A model generated the notes under the pieces. That model made no database searches. It was not told where the DNA came from and worked only from the letters and a program-made list of their open reading frames with translations. A DNA stretch of 64,000 nt, from NCBI GenBank assembly GCA_963781285.1, contig CAWAFI010000018.1, forward strand, positions 248,001 through 312,000, written 5' to 3'. The DNA comes from CAIWHR01 sp963781285. GTDB taxonomy: Bacteria; Pseudomonadota; Gammaproteobacteria; Burkholderiales; Casimicrobiaceae. Both the position numbers and the translations under genes were made by a program. Within the stretch, counting starts at the first letter, position 1, and every line of letters starts with the position of its first letter. This document shows, piece by piece, positions 8,829 through 17,050 of the stretch.

Positions 8829-10469
8829 ATGAAAACCTACACCAACCCCGTCTACGCGTACGAGCGATCGCCGGACCAGGACGCGCCGCCGAAGCGGCGG
8901 CCGGTGATCGTCGTCGGCGCCGGGCCGGTCGGGCTCGCGGCCGCCATCGACCTCGCGCAGCGCGACGTACCGGTCGTCGTGCTCGACGAGGACGACACGG
9001 TCAGCGTCGGCTCGCGTGCGATCTGTTACGCGAAGCGGGCGCTGGAGATCCTCGACCGTCTGGGTTGTGGCGAGAGAATCGTGGCGAAGGGGGTCGAGTG
9101 GAGGGTCGGCAAGGTCTTCTTCCGCGACGAGCTCGTCTACGCGTTCGACCTGCTGCCGGAGGCTGGCCATCACCGGCCGGCTTTCGTGAACCTGCAGCAG
9201 TACTACCTCGAGGAATATCTGGTGGAGCGGGCGGCCGAGCTGCCGTTCGCCGAACTACGCTGGCAGCACAAGGTCGTCGACGTAACCCCGCAGGGCGACA
9301 CTGTCCTCTTGCGCATCGCAACGCCGGATGGAGAATACTGGCTGTCCTGCGACTGGCTGATCGTCGCCGATGGTTCGCGCAGCCCGGTGCGCGCGATGCT
9401 GGGACTGGAAGCCGAGGGGCAGGTGTTCCGCGACCGTTTCCTGATCGCCGACATTCACATGAAGTCGGACTTTCCGTCGGAGCGCTGGTTCTGGTTCGAC
9501 CCGCCATTTCATCCGAATCAGTCGGCGCTGCTGCACCGGCAGGCCGACGATGTCTGGCGCATCGACTTCCAGCTCGGTTGGGATGCCGATCCGGAGAAGG
9601 AGAAGAAACCCGAGCGGATCATGCCGCGGCTTCGCGCGATGCTCGGTCCGAAGGCCGAGTTCGAAATCGAGTGGGCGAGCGTCTACACGTTCCAGTGCCG
9701 GCGGATGCAACATTTCCGCCATGGCCACATCCTGTTCGCGGGCGACGCCGCGCACATCGTGTCGCCGTTCGGCGCACGCGGTGCCAACAGCGGGTTCCAG
9801 GATACCGACAACCTCATCTGGAAATTGAAGCTCGTGATGGACGGCCTGGCGCCCGAGCGGCTGCTCGACAGCTATGACATCGAGCGGACCGCGGCTGCCG
9901 ACGAGAACATCCTCAATTCGACGCGAGCGACCGATTTCATCACCCCGAAGAGCCCGGTGTCGCGCACGTTTCGCGATGCGGTGCTGGCGCTCGCCAAGCA
10001 TCACGCGTTTGCGCGCCGACTCGTCAACAGCGGTCGGCTGTCGGTACCGCACGTCCATACCGGATCTCCGCTCAACACGCCGGATCGCGCGGGCGAGAAG
10101 TTCGCCGGCGCGATGGTGCCGGGCGCGCCCGCGGCGGATGCGCCGGTGACCGGGGCGGGATCGAACTGGCTCCTCGACTATCTCCACGGCGGCTTCACCC
10201 TGCTGACTTTCGGTGACGCCGTGCCGGCGGAGGTCGCCGAGGCGCTGGCACGCGAGCGGATCCCGTGCCGGATCGTGCAGATCGATGGCCGCCCCGTCGA
10301 CGGCCGTATTGCGATCCGCGACCGCGCCGGTCTGATGCTCGAGCGCTATGACGGCAGGCCCGGAACCTGCTACCTTTTCCGCCCCGACCAGCATGTCTGC
10401 GCGCGCTGGCGGAGCTTCGATGCCGCGGCCGTGCGCGCGGCGATCGCGCACGCGACCTGCAACGACTGA
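8829..10469 (+). CDS. FAD-dependent aromatic hydroxylase (MhpA/MhaA-like flavoprotein monooxygenase)
   Basis: This 546-residue single-component-type flavoprotein hydroxylase has the N-terminal FAD motif (VVGAGPVGLAAAIDLA near residue 30), the DG motif (ADGSRSPVR) and the GD motif (GDAAHIVSPFGARGANSG). It belongs to the family containing 3-(3-hydroxyphenyl)propionate hydroxylase and 3-hydroxyphenylacetate 6-hydroxylase, which use NAD(P)H and O2. A small DUF2783 gene and a homogentisate dioxygenase follow immediately. A hydroxyphenylacetate hydroxylase producing homogentisate is therefore the best guess, as in the MhaA-MhaB pair described for Pseudomonas putida. Substrate specificity cannot be read from the sequence. 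Confidence 0.88.
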   Translation: MKTYTNPVYAYERSPDQDAPPKRRPVIVVGAGPVGLAAAIDLAQRDVPVVVLDEDDTVSVGSRAICYAKRALEILDRLGCGERIVAKGVEWRVGKVFFRDELVYAFDLLPEAGHHRPAFVNLQQYYLEEYLVERAAELPFAELRWQHKVVDVTPQGDTVLLRIATPDGEYWLSCDWLIVADGSRSPVRAMLGLEAEGQVFRDRFLIADIHMKSDFPSERWFWFDPPFHPNQSALLHRQADDVWRIDFQLGWDADPEKEKKPERIMPRLRAMLGPKAEFEIEWASVYTFQCRRMQHFRHGHILFAGDAAHIVSPFGARGANSGFQDTDNLIWKLKLVMDGLAPERLLDSYDIERTAAADENILNSTRATDFITPKSPVSRTFRDAVLALAKHHAFARRLVNSGRLSVPHVHTGSPLNTPDRAGEKFAGAMVPGAPAADAPVTGAGSNWLLDYLHGGFTLLTFGDAVPAEVAEALARERIPCRIVQIDGRPVDGRIAIRDRAGLMLERYDGRPGTCYLFRPDQHVCARWRSFDAAAVRAAIAHATCND

Positions 10470-10483
10470 CGAGGACCCTCGCC

Positions 10484-10699
10484 ATGGCCACGCTCAACAC
10501 GGCGCCAAACCTGCCGGCGCCGGACGATTTCTACCAGGCGTTGATCGGGCTGCATCGCGGCCTCACGGAACCGCAGAGCGCGCTCGTCAACGCCAAGCTG
10601 ATCCTCCTGCTCGCCAACCATATCGGCGATCCGGAAGTGCTCGCCGCTGCGATGGCCGCTGCGCGCGAGGACGTCGCCCCGGAAGGAGCGATCCAATGA
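10484..10699 (+). CDS. DUF2783 small protein, probable hydroxylase partner
   Basis: This 71-residue acidic, helical protein carries the DUF2783 signature (DDFYQALIGLHRGLT and NAKLILLLANHIGDPEVL). It has no signal peptide or membrane segment. It lies 14 bases behind the flavoprotein hydroxylase, and its stop overlaps the dioxygenase start (ATGA), so all three are likely co-translated. The two-component 3-hydroxyphenylacetate hydroxylase of Pseudomonas putida uses a small coupling protein (MhaB) of similar size. I infer the same job here but cannot prove homology by reading alone. Confidence 0.85.
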   Translation: MATLNTAPNLPAPDDFYQALIGLHRGLTEPQSALVNAKLILLLANHIGDPEVLAAAMAAAREDVAPEGAIQ

Positions 10700-11826
10700 A
10701 GCACTACATTCGTTTTCCGCGCGCCGGCGGCACGCACAGCCGGCAGGCGCACGCCGATCTGCCGGAGGGCACGTTCGAGCGCGAGATGGGCAAGGAAGGT
10801 TTCTTCGGCCCGGCCGCGCATTTCCACCACAGACATCCGCCGACGGGATGGGCGAGCTTCGAAGGCTCCCTCAATCCGCACGCGTACGACTTGAACAAGC
10901 TTCCGGCCAAGGGCGATTCACCGTGGGACGCGACGGCGGTCATGGGGAACGGCGACGTAAAGGTCCGCTACTGGAAAACCGCGTCGGCGATGAAGCATCT
11001 CGCGCGCAACCAGGACGGCGACGAGTTGCTGTTCATTCACGACGGCGCCGGCGAATTCTTCTGCGACTGGGGCCGGCTCGATTACCGAGAAGGCGACTAC
11101 ATCGTGATCCCGCGCGGCGGGATGTGGCGCCTCGCGCCGACGGCGCCGACGACCCTGCTGCTCGTCGAGTGCACGGAGGGGACCTACACGATGCCGGAGA
11201 AGGGCATTGTCGGGCCGCACGCGATCTTCGATCCGGCGATTCTCGACGTACCGGAGATGGACGCGAAGTTTCGCACCCAGCAGAACGACGATCCGTGGAA
11301 GGTCGTGGTCAAGCGCGTCGGCAAGCTGTCGACGATCCAGTATCCCTTCAACCCCCTGGACGCGGTGGGCTGGCATGGTGACCTGTGCGTGGTGCGGGTC
11401 AACGTTCGCGACATCCGACCGCTGATGAGCCACCGCTACCACCTGCCACCATCGGCGCACACGACGTTCGTCGGCAGGAATTTCATCGTCTGCACGTTCG
11501 CACCGCGCCCGATCGAGTCCGATCCTGGCGCACTGAAGGTTCCGTTCTATCACAACAACGACGACTACGACGAAGTGATCTTCTACCACCGCGGCGAGTT
11601 CTTCAGCCGCGACAATATCAAGCCGGGAATGGTCACATTCCATCCTTGCGGCTTCACCCACGGTCCGCACCCGAAGGCGTTTGCCATCGGCGCCAAGCAT
11701 GCGCGCAAGGAGACCGACGAATACGCGGTGATGATCGACACGCGGTTTCCACTCGAGGTCGCGCCGCTGCCGGAGGGGGTGGAGAACCGCGCCTACGTGG
11801 ATTCGTGGAAAGTGAAGCCCGCGTAG
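10696..11826 (+). CDS. hmgA: Homogentisate 1,2-dioxygenase family protein (short form)
   Basis: This 376-residue cupin-type iron dioxygenase should open the ring of homogentisate to maleylacetoacetate. Candidate iron ligands are His286 and Glu293 (segment FYHNNDDYDEVIFYHRGEFF) and His322 (FTHGPHP), in the H...E...H order of the family. It is about 60 residues shorter than the usual ~440-residue HmgA, so it belongs to a shorter branch and could act on a related hydroquinone. The start ATG at 10696 overlaps the preceding stop (ATGA) and has GGAAGGAG upstream; an upstream reading from 10348 is rejected because it runs through the hydroxylase gene. No maleylacetoacetate isomerase or fumarylacetoacetase is present in the window. 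Confidence 0.87.
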   Translation: MKHYIRFPRAGGTHSRQAHADLPEGTFEREMGKEGFFGPAAHFHHRHPPTGWASFEGSLNPHAYDLNKLPAKGDSPWDATAVMGNGDVKVRYWKTASAMKHLARNQDGDELLFIHDGAGEFFCDWGRLDYREGDYIVIPRGGMWRLAPTAPTTLLLVECTEGTYTMPEKGIVGPHAIFDPAILDVPEMDAKFRTQQNDDPWKVVVKRVGKLSTIQYPFNPLDAVGWHGDLCVVRVNVRDIRPLMSHRYHLPPSAHTTFVGRNFIVCTFAPRPIESDPGALKVPFYHNNDDYDEVIFYHRGEFFSRDNIKPGMVTFHPCGFTHGPHPKAFAIGAKHARKETDEYAVMIDTRFPLEVAPLPEGVENRAYVDSWKVKPA

Positions 11827-11843
11827 GCCACGAGAGGATCACG

Positions 11844-12236
11844 GTGGCGTACGAAGACCTAATCGCGGAAGCACGCAAGGCGACGGTGTCATTCGCCACA
11901 TCGGAGGATTGCCAGGCCGGTCTGGCCGGCGCGGCACTCCTGACGATGGACGGCCACCTGTTTTCCGGTTGCTCCGTCGACTGCTCGTGCGGGATCGGCT
12001 TCTGCGCCGAGCATGCGGCGGTCGCGGACATGCTGAAGCACCGGCAGACGCGAATCCGCGCCATCGTCGCCACCAACAAGGGCGGGCGCATCGTGTCGCC
12101 GTGCGGGCGCTGCCGCGAGCTCATGTACCAGGTCGATCCGGCGAACCTCGATGCGGACGTCCTGATCGCCGAGGGCGAGGTCGTGAAGCTGCGCGAGCTG
12201 CTGCCTCACCCGTGGCAGGCACATCGGCCGAAGTGA
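11844..12236 (+). CDS. Cytidine deaminase-like zinc hydrolase
   Basis: This 130-residue protein has the cytidine deaminase zinc motifs: a CAEHAAV segment (zinc Cys and catalytic Glu) and PCGRCREL with two further zinc cysteines. Length and motif order match the homotetrameric Cdd/blasticidin-S-deaminase group. The GTG start at 11844 follows the dioxygenase stop by 17 bases, with GAGAGGATC as a possible ribosome-binding site. Its place at the end of an aromatic catabolic operon is odd; it may be a passenger gene or act on an unrecognised substrate. Confidence 0.85.
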   Translation: MAYEDLIAEARKATVSFATSEDCQAGLAGAALLTMDGHLFSGCSVDCSCGIGFCAEHAAVADMLKHRQTRIRAIVATNKGGRIVSPCGRCRELMYQVDPANLDADVLIAEGEVVKLRELLPHPWQAHRPK

Positions 12237-12333
12237 CCGTGCGAAGGCGGCGGCGCCACGACCTGGCGGAATCGCGGAGCGCGAGAGCGTGGGGCCCGTG
12301 GAGTCGGAGCCAACTTCCAGCAGGAGTTTAGTG

Positions 12334-13236
12334 ATGCGCTCACCTCTTCGCCGCATGCTGATTGTGTTCGCTGCGCTTTGCGCGGTCTGCGTTGCCAACG
12401 CGCAACAGGATTTCAGCAAGGTCGAGATCAAGACCGAAAAGCTCGCCGACGGCATCTACATGATCACAGGATCCGGTGGCAATCTGGGGCTTGCAGTTGG
12501 TCCTGACGCGGTCTTCCTGATCGACGATCAATACGCGCCGCTCGTGCCAAAGATCCAGGCTGCGATTGCAGCCATCACCAGGAAGCCGGTTCAGTTCATC
12601 CTCAATACGCACTGGCATGGTGATCACACCGGCGGCAACGAAAGATTCGCCGAGGCTGGGGCATTGATCGTGGCGCACGACAACGTGCGCAAGCGCATGA
12701 GCAGCGAGCAATTCCTGGCCTTCCTCAGGATGAGAGTCGAGCCCTCGCCCAAGCCCGCGTTGCCGCTCGTGACCTTCAGCAGCGATGTGACGTTCCACAT
12801 CAACGGGGACCAGGTGATTGCATTGCATTGTCCTGCGGCGCACACCGACGGCGATGCGATCGTGCATTTCCAACGTGCCGATGTCATCCACATGGGCGAC
12901 ATCTACTTCAATTACATGTATCCGTTCATCGACAATGCCAGCGGCGGCAGCGTCGACGGCGTGATCGCGGCGGTCGATCGGGCTCTTTCGCTCGCCACGG
13001 ACAAGACGCGGATCATTCCGGGGCACGGACCCCTCGCGAGCAAGGCCGATTTGCAGGCCTATCGCGACATGCTGGCCACCGTGCTCGGACGCATCAAGAC
13101 GCAGATGGCCGCCGACAAATCGATCCAGGAGATCATCGATTCGAAGCCGACGCGGGAGTTCGAGGACAAGTGGGGCAACGGTTTCATCAAAGCGGACCGC
13201 TGGGTGACCATGCTGGTCACCGGCCTGCTCAAGTGA
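12334..13236 (+). CDS. Secreted MBL-fold metallo-hydrolase
   Basis: This 300-residue protein has an N-terminal signal peptide (RRMLIVFAALCAVCVANA, cleavage before QQDF) and an intact binuclear metal site: HWHGDHTGG, AHTDGD, MGD and PGHGP. It is therefore a periplasmic MBL hydrolase of the broad group that includes subclass B1/B2-like and SoxH-like proteins; the substrate is unknown. I chose ATG 12334 over the upstream GTG 12289 because CAGGAG lies about 8 bases before it and the peptide then starts directly with the signal sequence. It contrasts with the eroded MBL protein at 7820. Confidence 0.87.
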   Translation: MRSPLRRMLIVFAALCAVCVANAQQDFSKVEIKTEKLADGIYMITGSGGNLGLAVGPDAVFLIDDQYAPLVPKIQAAIAAITRKPVQFILNTHWHGDHTGGNERFAEAGALIVAHDNVRKRMSSEQFLAFLRMRVEPSPKPALPLVTFSSDVTFHINGDQVIALHCPAAHTDGDAIVHFQRADVIHMGDIYFNYMYPFIDNASGGSVDGVIAAVDRALSLATDKTRIIPGHGPLASKADLQAYRDMLATVLGRIKTQMAADKSIQEIIDSKPTREFEDKWGNGFIKADRWVTMLVTGLLK

Positions 13237-13361
13237 CGCCCGAGTCATGCGCTGGCGCCCCCAAATGGATCCACGAGCCGAACCGCATCATCTATACTCT
13301 TGCATGCGTGCCGGTCCGCACGGGCGGACCGCGGACGCCGACCGCGGGGGGAGCGAACCAA

Positions 13362-13835
13362 ATGGAAGCCCGAAGCAAGCGTCAGGCCGGAGCCGTCGTG
13401 CTCCCCGCCATCGTCATCATCGCGTTGCTCGCGACGGCATGGTTTTGGTTCTTCCTGACCTGGAACTACTCGACCGGCGAGCGCGCCGGCTGGGTGCAGA
13501 AGTTCTCGCAGAAGGGCTGGATCTGCAAGACCTGGGAAGGCGAGATGGCGATGGTGACGATGCCCGGGACGGCGCAGGAAAAATTCGTGTTCACGGTGCG
13601 CGATGAAGCTGTAGTGGAGAAGCTCAACCGGGCCATGGGGAAGCGCGTATCGCTTCATTACCAGGAGAAAGTGGGCCTGCCGACCACCTGCTTTGGCGAA
13701 ACGCGGCACTACGTCGACAACGTCATTGCCGTCGAAGACATCCCGCTCGCCCCAGGAATCGTGGTTCCGGTTCCGGCACCGGCGCAGCCGCCGGCGGCGA
13801 GCCCGGCCGCGCCTGCGACGGCGCCCGCCAAATAG
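13362..13835 (+). CDS. Uncharacterised single-span membrane protein
   Basis: This 157-residue protein has a short positive N-terminus (MEARSKRQAGA), one transmembrane helix at about residues 11-32 (VVLPAIVIIALLATAWFWFF), a ~90-residue probably periplasmic domain with two cysteines, and a proline/alanine-rich tail. The start ATG at 13362 follows a GGGGGAGCG purine tract. A TATACT hexamer at 13293-13298 may be its -10 box. I do not recognise a named family. Neighbours (MBL hydrolase upstream, lipoprotein downstream) give no clear functional hint. Confidence 0.75.
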   Translation: MEARSKRQAGAVVLPAIVIIALLATAWFWFFLTWNYSTGERAGWVQKFSQKGWICKTWEGEMAMVTMPGTAQEKFVFTVRDEAVVEKLNRAMGKRVSLHYQEKVGLPTTCFGETRHYVDNVIAVEDIPLAPGIVVPVPAPAQPPAASPAAPATAPAK

Positions 13836-13966
13836 GACGAATTCCGCAGCGCAGGGATCTGCGCGCGACAGCGTCGTCGATCGACTTGCTCATTGCGTGG
13901 ACGCAGGCAGCACCGAATCGGTCCGGCCGCATGACGCCACCGAAGCGCGTTTGAAAGGGATGCGCC

Positions 13967-14599
13967 ATGCCGTTGAATCCAAAGTGTGCTGGACTCGCAT
14001 TCGCGGCACTGGTGCTCCTCTCCGGTTGCGCGTCGACGACGCTGCAGAGCACGTGGTCGGATCCGGCTTACAGCGGCGGGCCCTTCAAGAAGCTCTTTGT
14101 CATTGGCCTGTCAGCGAAAAGCGTGACTGCCCGCCGCGTGTTCGAGGACATCACGGTCGCGAAGCTGAAGGAGGCAGGCGTGCAGGCGGTTCCCGCATGG
14201 CAATACCTCGACAGTGACGACCCGGCCGACGAACCTTCGCTGCAGTCCGTCGTCATCCGGTCGGGCGCGGACGGCGTGCTCATGACGCGCTTGTTGGGTG
14301 TGGACACGCAGACCAATGTCTCGACGGTCATCATGCCGGGACCCGGGTTCGGACCGGGCTTCGGACCGGGATTCGGGTGGTACGGAGCCTACTCCGGCTG
14401 GTACGCGGTGCCGCAGGTTACCCAATATCAGATCGCCACTGCGGAGACGCGGTTGTACGCCGCGCCGACGAAGCAGCTCGTCTGGTCCGCGACCTCGGAG
14501 ACGTTCAATCCGACCTCGGTGCAACGGGAAGCGCCGGGCCTCGCCGATGCCGTGATCAAGTCGCTGCAGACGCGCGGGTTGCTGCCCGCGACGAAGTAA
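13967..14599 (+). CDS. DUF4136-like lipoprotein with Gly-Phe-Pro repeat
   Basis: This 210-residue protein has a lipoprotein signal (ALVLLSGC lipobox, acylated Cys near residue 21), followed by a domain resembling DUF4136-type envelope lipoproteins (STWSDPAYSGGPFKKLFVIG). Residues ~120-140 contain a short tandem GFGP repeat, encoded by near-identical 12-base units at 14341-14378. The repeat is followed by an aromatic stretch (WYGAYSGWYAVPQ). It is probably anchored in the outer membrane. The function is unknown. Confidence 0.8.
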   Translation: MPLNPKCAGLAFAALVLLSGCASTTLQSTWSDPAYSGGPFKKLFVIGLSAKSVTARRVFEDITVAKLKEAGVQAVPAWQYLDSDDPADEPSLQSVVIRSGADGVLMTRLLGVDTQTNVSTVIMPGPGFGPGFGPGFGWYGAYSGWYAVPQVTQYQIATAETRLYAAPTKQLVWSATSETFNPTSVQREAPGLADAVIKSLQTRGLLPATK

Positions 14600-14652
14600 C
14601 CGGGAAACTCGACCTTTAGTCGCGCGCAGATGCGACGGCAGCTCTTCGGCGC

Positions 14653-16791
14653 CTAGGCTGCCACGCGTCCGTTCTGCGGCGTTACATCCGCGCCGAGTCG
14701 TGCCAGGAATTTCGCTTCTGGCACGGGTCGGCCGAAGTAGAAGCCTTGCGCCAGACCGCAGGCGAGGGAACGCAGGAACGTCGCCTGCTCGTGGGTCTCG
14801 ACGCCTTCCGCGGTGACGCCCAAGTGCAGGCTCTGCGCCATCGCGACGATTGCCGTTACGATCGCCGCGTCGTTCGGGTCCGTACTGATGTCGCGCACGA
14901 ACGAGCGGTCGATCTTTAGCGCATGGATCGGGAAGCGTTTCAGGTACGAGAGGCTCGAATAGCCTGTGCCGAAGTCGTCGATCGCGAGGCGTACGCCAAT
15001 CTCGTCGAGGCGGGCGAGAATGGTCACGGTTTCCGGTGCATGATGCATCAGCATGCCCTCGGTCAACTCCAGCTCCAGCAGACCCGGAGCGAGCCGGGTT
15101 TCGTTCAACACCCGCTCGATCATGTCGACCAGCGTGCGCTGCCGGAATTGCCGCGCCGAGAGATTGACGGCAATCCGCAGCCCCGGATGAAGCGTCTGCC
15201 AGGCCTGGGCGCGCGTGCAGGCCTCGCGCAGCACCCACTCGCCGAGCGCAACGATGAGCCCGGTATCCTCGGCGACCGGGATGAACTCGGACGGCGGCAC
15301 CAGGCGGGAATCGGCCTGCGGCCAGCGAACCAGCGCCTCGGCGCCGACGATGCGCGCCGAGGCAAGGTCCACCTGCGGCTGATAGTGCAACGTGAACTCG
15401 CCGCGCTCGAGGGCGCCCCGCAGATTGGTCTCGGTTGTCAGCCGGCGGCGCACGCGCTCGGTCATCTGCGCGCCGAAGAACTGGAAGTTGGCGCGTCCAG
15501 CCTCCTTGGCGTGGTACATCGCGGTGTCGGCGGCGCGTATCAGCGCCTCGGCAGTGTCGCCGTCGCCCGGATAGAGGGCGATCCCGATACTGGCGTCGGC
15601 GTGCAACTCGTGTCCGGCGACCGTGAACGGCTTTGCGAGGTCGGCGAGGATCCGCGCCGCGACAATCGCCGCTTCGGCGGCACCGGCGATGTCGGGGAGG
15701 CTGATGATGAACTCGTCACCGCCGAGACGAGCGACGGTGTCCAATTCGCGCCGTGAACCGGTGAGCCGCGCGGCAACCGCTGTCAACAGCTCGTCGCCGA
15801 CCGCATGACCCAGCGAGTCGTTGACGTTCTTGAAGCGGTCGAGGTCGAGAAACATCAACGCGATCTTGCCGCCGCTGCGGTGGGCACGCGCGATCGTTTG
15901 TCCGACGCGGTCCGCCAGCAGCGCGCGGTTGGGCAGGCCGGTCAGCGCGTCATGGTGTGCCATGTGCACGACGCGCTCGTCGGCGCGACGACGCTCCTCG
16001 ATCTCCGCCTCGAGTCCGGCATTCGCCCGCGCCAATTCGACGGTCCGCTCCTCGACCCGTCGTTCGAGTGTGGCCTGCGCGTCGCGTAGCGCCTCCTCAG
16101 CGCCTTCGCGCTCCCGGTACTGACGGCGAATCACGACGTCGGCATGGCGCACGATCACGAACAGCACCCCATAGAGCAGGCACAGCGTAAGCAGCACGAC
16201 GACGAACACCATCCGCTGTGTGCGCGCGATACGCGCAAGGAACGGCGTGACGTCGTCGTAGACCTCGAACACCGCCTCGATCGGCCCGGCTGGCGTGCGC
16301 AGTATGGGGATATAGGTCGAGAGCAGATCGCGGTTTTCGATCACTCCGTCGAACGCGCTGAACTGGTCGCGGTGGGTCAACTCGCTGGTGATCCTTCCGT
16401 CGCGGGCGCCTTGAAAGCCGGCGTTTGCGCTCTTGTCCTCGCCGACCTGCCTGGGCTCGGTCGAGAACACCGTGCGGCCGCGCACGTCGTACACCTTTAC
16501 CTTGGCCACCGAAAGCCCCTGCAGAAGGGTCAGCAGCGCAGCGGAAAGCTCGCCGCGGTCCGGATGATTCCTGAGCTGGTCGGTGGGGAGCGCGCCCGCG
16601 GTCGCGAGATACTGCGTCAGCGTCGGCTGCAGCGAGTTGGCCAGTACCCGCGTGAGGGCGGTGTTGTTAGACTCCCCCATCGCGATCAGCGAATGAACCG
16701 CGATCGCGCGATAGAACACGCCCAGAACGACTGCGACGACGAGGATCGAGACGAAGCTCGTCAGGGAAAAGTAGCGCAGCAGTCTGAACAT
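14653..16791 (-). CDS. Membrane-bound GGDEF-EAL cyclic-di-GMP enzyme
   Basis: This 712-residue protein has an N-terminal transmembrane helix, a ~140-residue periplasmic sensor region, a second helix, then a coiled-coil linker, GGDEF and EAL domains. The diguanylate cyclase active site is intact (LGGDEF), with an RELD inhibitory site five residues before it. The EAL domain keeps EALVRW, the LTEGMLM glutamate and DDFGTGYSSL, so phosphodiesterase activity is also possible. I place the start at 16791 (MFRLLRYFSLTSF), with GGGTG upstream, rather than farther upstream, because the preceding residues are not membrane-like. It is a monocistronic-looking gene facing the opposite way to the lipoprotein. 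Confidence 0.9.
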   Translation of the reverse strand: MFRLLRYFSLTSFVSILVVAVVLGVFYRAIAVHSLIAMGESNNTALTRVLANSLQPTLTQYLATAGALPTDQLRNHPDRGELSAALLTLLQGLSVAKVKVYDVRGRTVFSTEPRQVGEDKSANAGFQGARDGRITSELTHRDQFSAFDGVIENRDLLSTYIPILRTPAGPIEAVFEVYDDVTPFLARIARTQRMVFVVVLLTLCLLYGVLFVIVRHADVVIRRQYREREGAEEALRDAQATLERRVEERTVELARANAGLEAEIEERRRADERVVHMAHHDALTGLPNRALLADRVGQTIARAHRSGGKIALMFLDLDRFKNVNDSLGHAVGDELLTAVAARLTGSRRELDTVARLGGDEFIISLPDIAGAAEAAIVAARILADLAKPFTVAGHELHADASIGIALYPGDGDTAEALIRAADTAMYHAKEAGRANFQFFGAQMTERVRRRLTTETNLRGALERGEFTLHYQPQVDLASARIVGAEALVRWPQADSRLVPPSEFIPVAEDTGLIVALGEWVLREACTRAQAWQTLHPGLRIAVNLSARQFRQRTLVDMIERVLNETRLAPGLLELELTEGMLMHHAPETVTILARLDEIGVRLAIDDFGTGYSSLSYLKRFPIHALKIDRSFVRDISTDPNDAAIVTAIVAMAQSLHLGVTAEGVETHEQATFLRSLACGLAQGFYFGRPVPEAKFLARLGADVTPQNGRVAA

Positions 16792-17050
16792 AGGCGCATC
16801 ACCCTTGGTGCCGCAGTGCGGCCAAGCCCGCCGCGCTAATCCCTTTATCGAGCATGGGAATGCTCTGCCGGCGCGCGAGCCCTCCTGCGATGCAATAGAC
16901 GTGCCACCATGTGCCCGGGGCCGATGAGCGATGAGGCAAGCCCGGAATGCGGATGGCGACCTTCGTCGGGCCGCAGTTGACAATCGAGCCCTCCATCCGC
17001 ATTTGGCGCTGCCGCGCGAATGCGCCGGACTGTTGCGGAGGTTCTCCGAC

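Noticed and set aside
14341..14378. Tandem 12-base repeat as a CRISPR or mobile repeat
   Set aside because: It is a short in-frame GFGP coding repeat inside the lipoprotein gene with no spacers.
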